Of a DNA stretch of 64,000 bases, positions 63,448 to 64,000 are shown in pieces. A program made the translations under genes and the position numbers. The stretch is from contig PBVT01000085.1 of the NCBI GenBank assembly GCA_002728755.1, positions 62,001 through 126,000 of the forward strand. The letters run 5' to 3'. The notes under the pieces are model-generated. The model did not search any database, was not told the DNA's origin, and was given only the letters and a program-made list of their open reading frames with translations. The stretch's first letter is position 1. Every line of letters starts with the position of its first letter. The DNA is from Myxococcales bacterium (GTDB lineage Bacteria > Myxococcota_A > UBA9042 > UBA3505).

Positions 63448-64000
63448 ATGAAGAAAATGCGATCGCTTCTGCTGGTATTTGGCATTTGTATTGTTGTCGG
63501 AACGATGGCGTGCACAGGACCTTCGCCGACGCCACAGGCGTCTTGTTCGACCGCAGCGGACTGTATTGAGCCAACGGATCCTTGCGTGGCGGTATCCTGT
63601 GAGCAGGTCTATTATCCGAGTGCTGCTACATTTGTTGGCACCTGTGTTTACAATACAGTTGAGGAGTGTGGGTCTGTTCCCGACGTGACAGAAGACACCT
63701 TTGAGCCGGATGTCCCAACGCCGAAAGACGAGGGGAACGATATTCAGCCGAATGAGGTCGATGTTACAGAACCCGAGGTTACGGAGGATGTAACGACCGA
63801 TGGAGAGATCATCGAAGATCCCTGCGATGGCTTGTCGGACGGAACGCTTTGTCAGGGACCAGATCAATGTTTCAACTGGTCCTGTCAGGCCGGTATCTGC
63901 GTGGCTGGTGATCCGATTATTTGTGAACCCCAGACTACAGAACCGTGCATGGATACGGTCTGTGATGCCAGCGCGGGTTGCATTGTAGCGCCACGTCCCG
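63448..64000 (+). CDS. Cys-rich surface lipoprotein, 3' end outside window
   Basis: Missing from the ORF track because it has no stop in the window, but open for 184 codons from an ATG with AGAGGGA upstream. The N-terminus 'MKKMRSLLLVFGICIVVGTMAC' is a signal with lipobox-like end (Cys22). Then come Cys-rich units ('CSTAADCIEPTDPCVAVSC', 'CQGPDQCFNWSCQAGIC', 'CMDTVCDASAGC') around an Asp/Glu/Pro/Thr stalk ('DVTEPEVTEDVTTDG'). This is the same style as the start of the other surface lipoproteins in the window. Function unknown; probably surface exposed. Confidence 0.8.
   Translation, partial: MKKMRSLLLVFGICIVVGTMACTGPSPTPQASCSTAADCIEPTDPCVAVSCEQVYYPSAATFVGTCVYNTVEECGSVPDVTEDTFEPDVPTPKDEGNDIQPNEVDVTEPEVTEDVTTDGEIIEDPCDGLSDGTLCQGPDQCFNWSCQAGICVAGDPIICEPQTTEPCMDTVCDASAGCIVAPRP

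Overview
The window is a dense stretch of bacterial chromosome with no rRNA, tRNA, CRISPR array or insertion sequence that I can see. Several gene families point to a Myxococcota-like organism, possibly a Bradymonadales relative: MopE-type 'CDGxDNDCDG' surface proteins, Asp/Thr-rich lipoproteins, a zinc-ribbon/PEGA Ser/Thr kinase, a GltJ/AgmX-like zinc-ribbon + GYF + TonB-C protein, a protein with an MXAN_5187-like C-terminus, and a PfaA-like lipid megasynthase. This assignment is inference from gene content; no marker tree could be run.

Layout. 1-2.7 kb: two consecutive prolipoprotein diacylglyceryl transferases (the first cut by the window edge, the second carrying an inserted membrane module) and a coupled unknown gene. 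2.7-4.7 kb: CYTH phosphatase-type protein and RsmB rRNA methyltransferase. 4.7-10.7 kb: a minus-strand run with an SRPBCC/DUF2505-like protein, a LysM protein, an ABC exporter, a secreted protein and the GltJ/AgmX-like protein. 10.9-14.4 kb: a TPR envelope protein coupled to a beta-helix lipoprotein. 14.5-23.1 kb (minus): Ser/Thr kinase, a giant MopE/Gly-rich surface protein, a 61-residue membrane protein, an AAA/TPR protein and a small secreted protein. 23.2-26.3 kb: rnc, mnmA and a cysteine desulfurase, joined by 8-nt gene overlaps. 26.5-29.8 kb: an orphan T6SS-type pair (DUF2169 and PAAR) flanking a metallo-beta-lactamase-fold enzyme. 29.9-40.6 kb: hflX, a small MXAN_5187-like gene, metH, a metallophosphoesterase and dnaE. 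40.9-43.9 kb: rpsB-tsf-pyrH-frr. 43.9-58.4 kb: gltX and, upstream in the same direction, a tightly packed cassette of megasynthase, phosphopantetheinyl transferase, biotin carboxylase and a BCCP-carboxyltransferase fusion. 58.7-63.3 kb: lipid kinase, radical SAM protein and aroC. 63.4 kb to the end: start of another Cys-rich lipoprotein.

The most interesting locus is the 45.5-58.4 kb cassette. It encodes a 2843-residue KS-AT-KS-ACPx5-KR-DH synthase, and its own Sfp-type activating enzyme begins 1 nt after the synthase stop. A two-gene acyl-CoA carboxylase, which could make the malonyl-type extender, follows 3 nt later. All five tandem ACP-like domains have Thr (motif LGIDTVKQAE) where the phosphopantetheine-accepting Ser is expected. 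Either Thr carries the arm or the domains work differently from ordinary ACPs.

Several divergent intergenic regions hold perfect palindromes of 14-18 bp (metH, DUF2169, lipid kinase), likely operators. Convergent gene pairs run into each other with almost no space for terminators.
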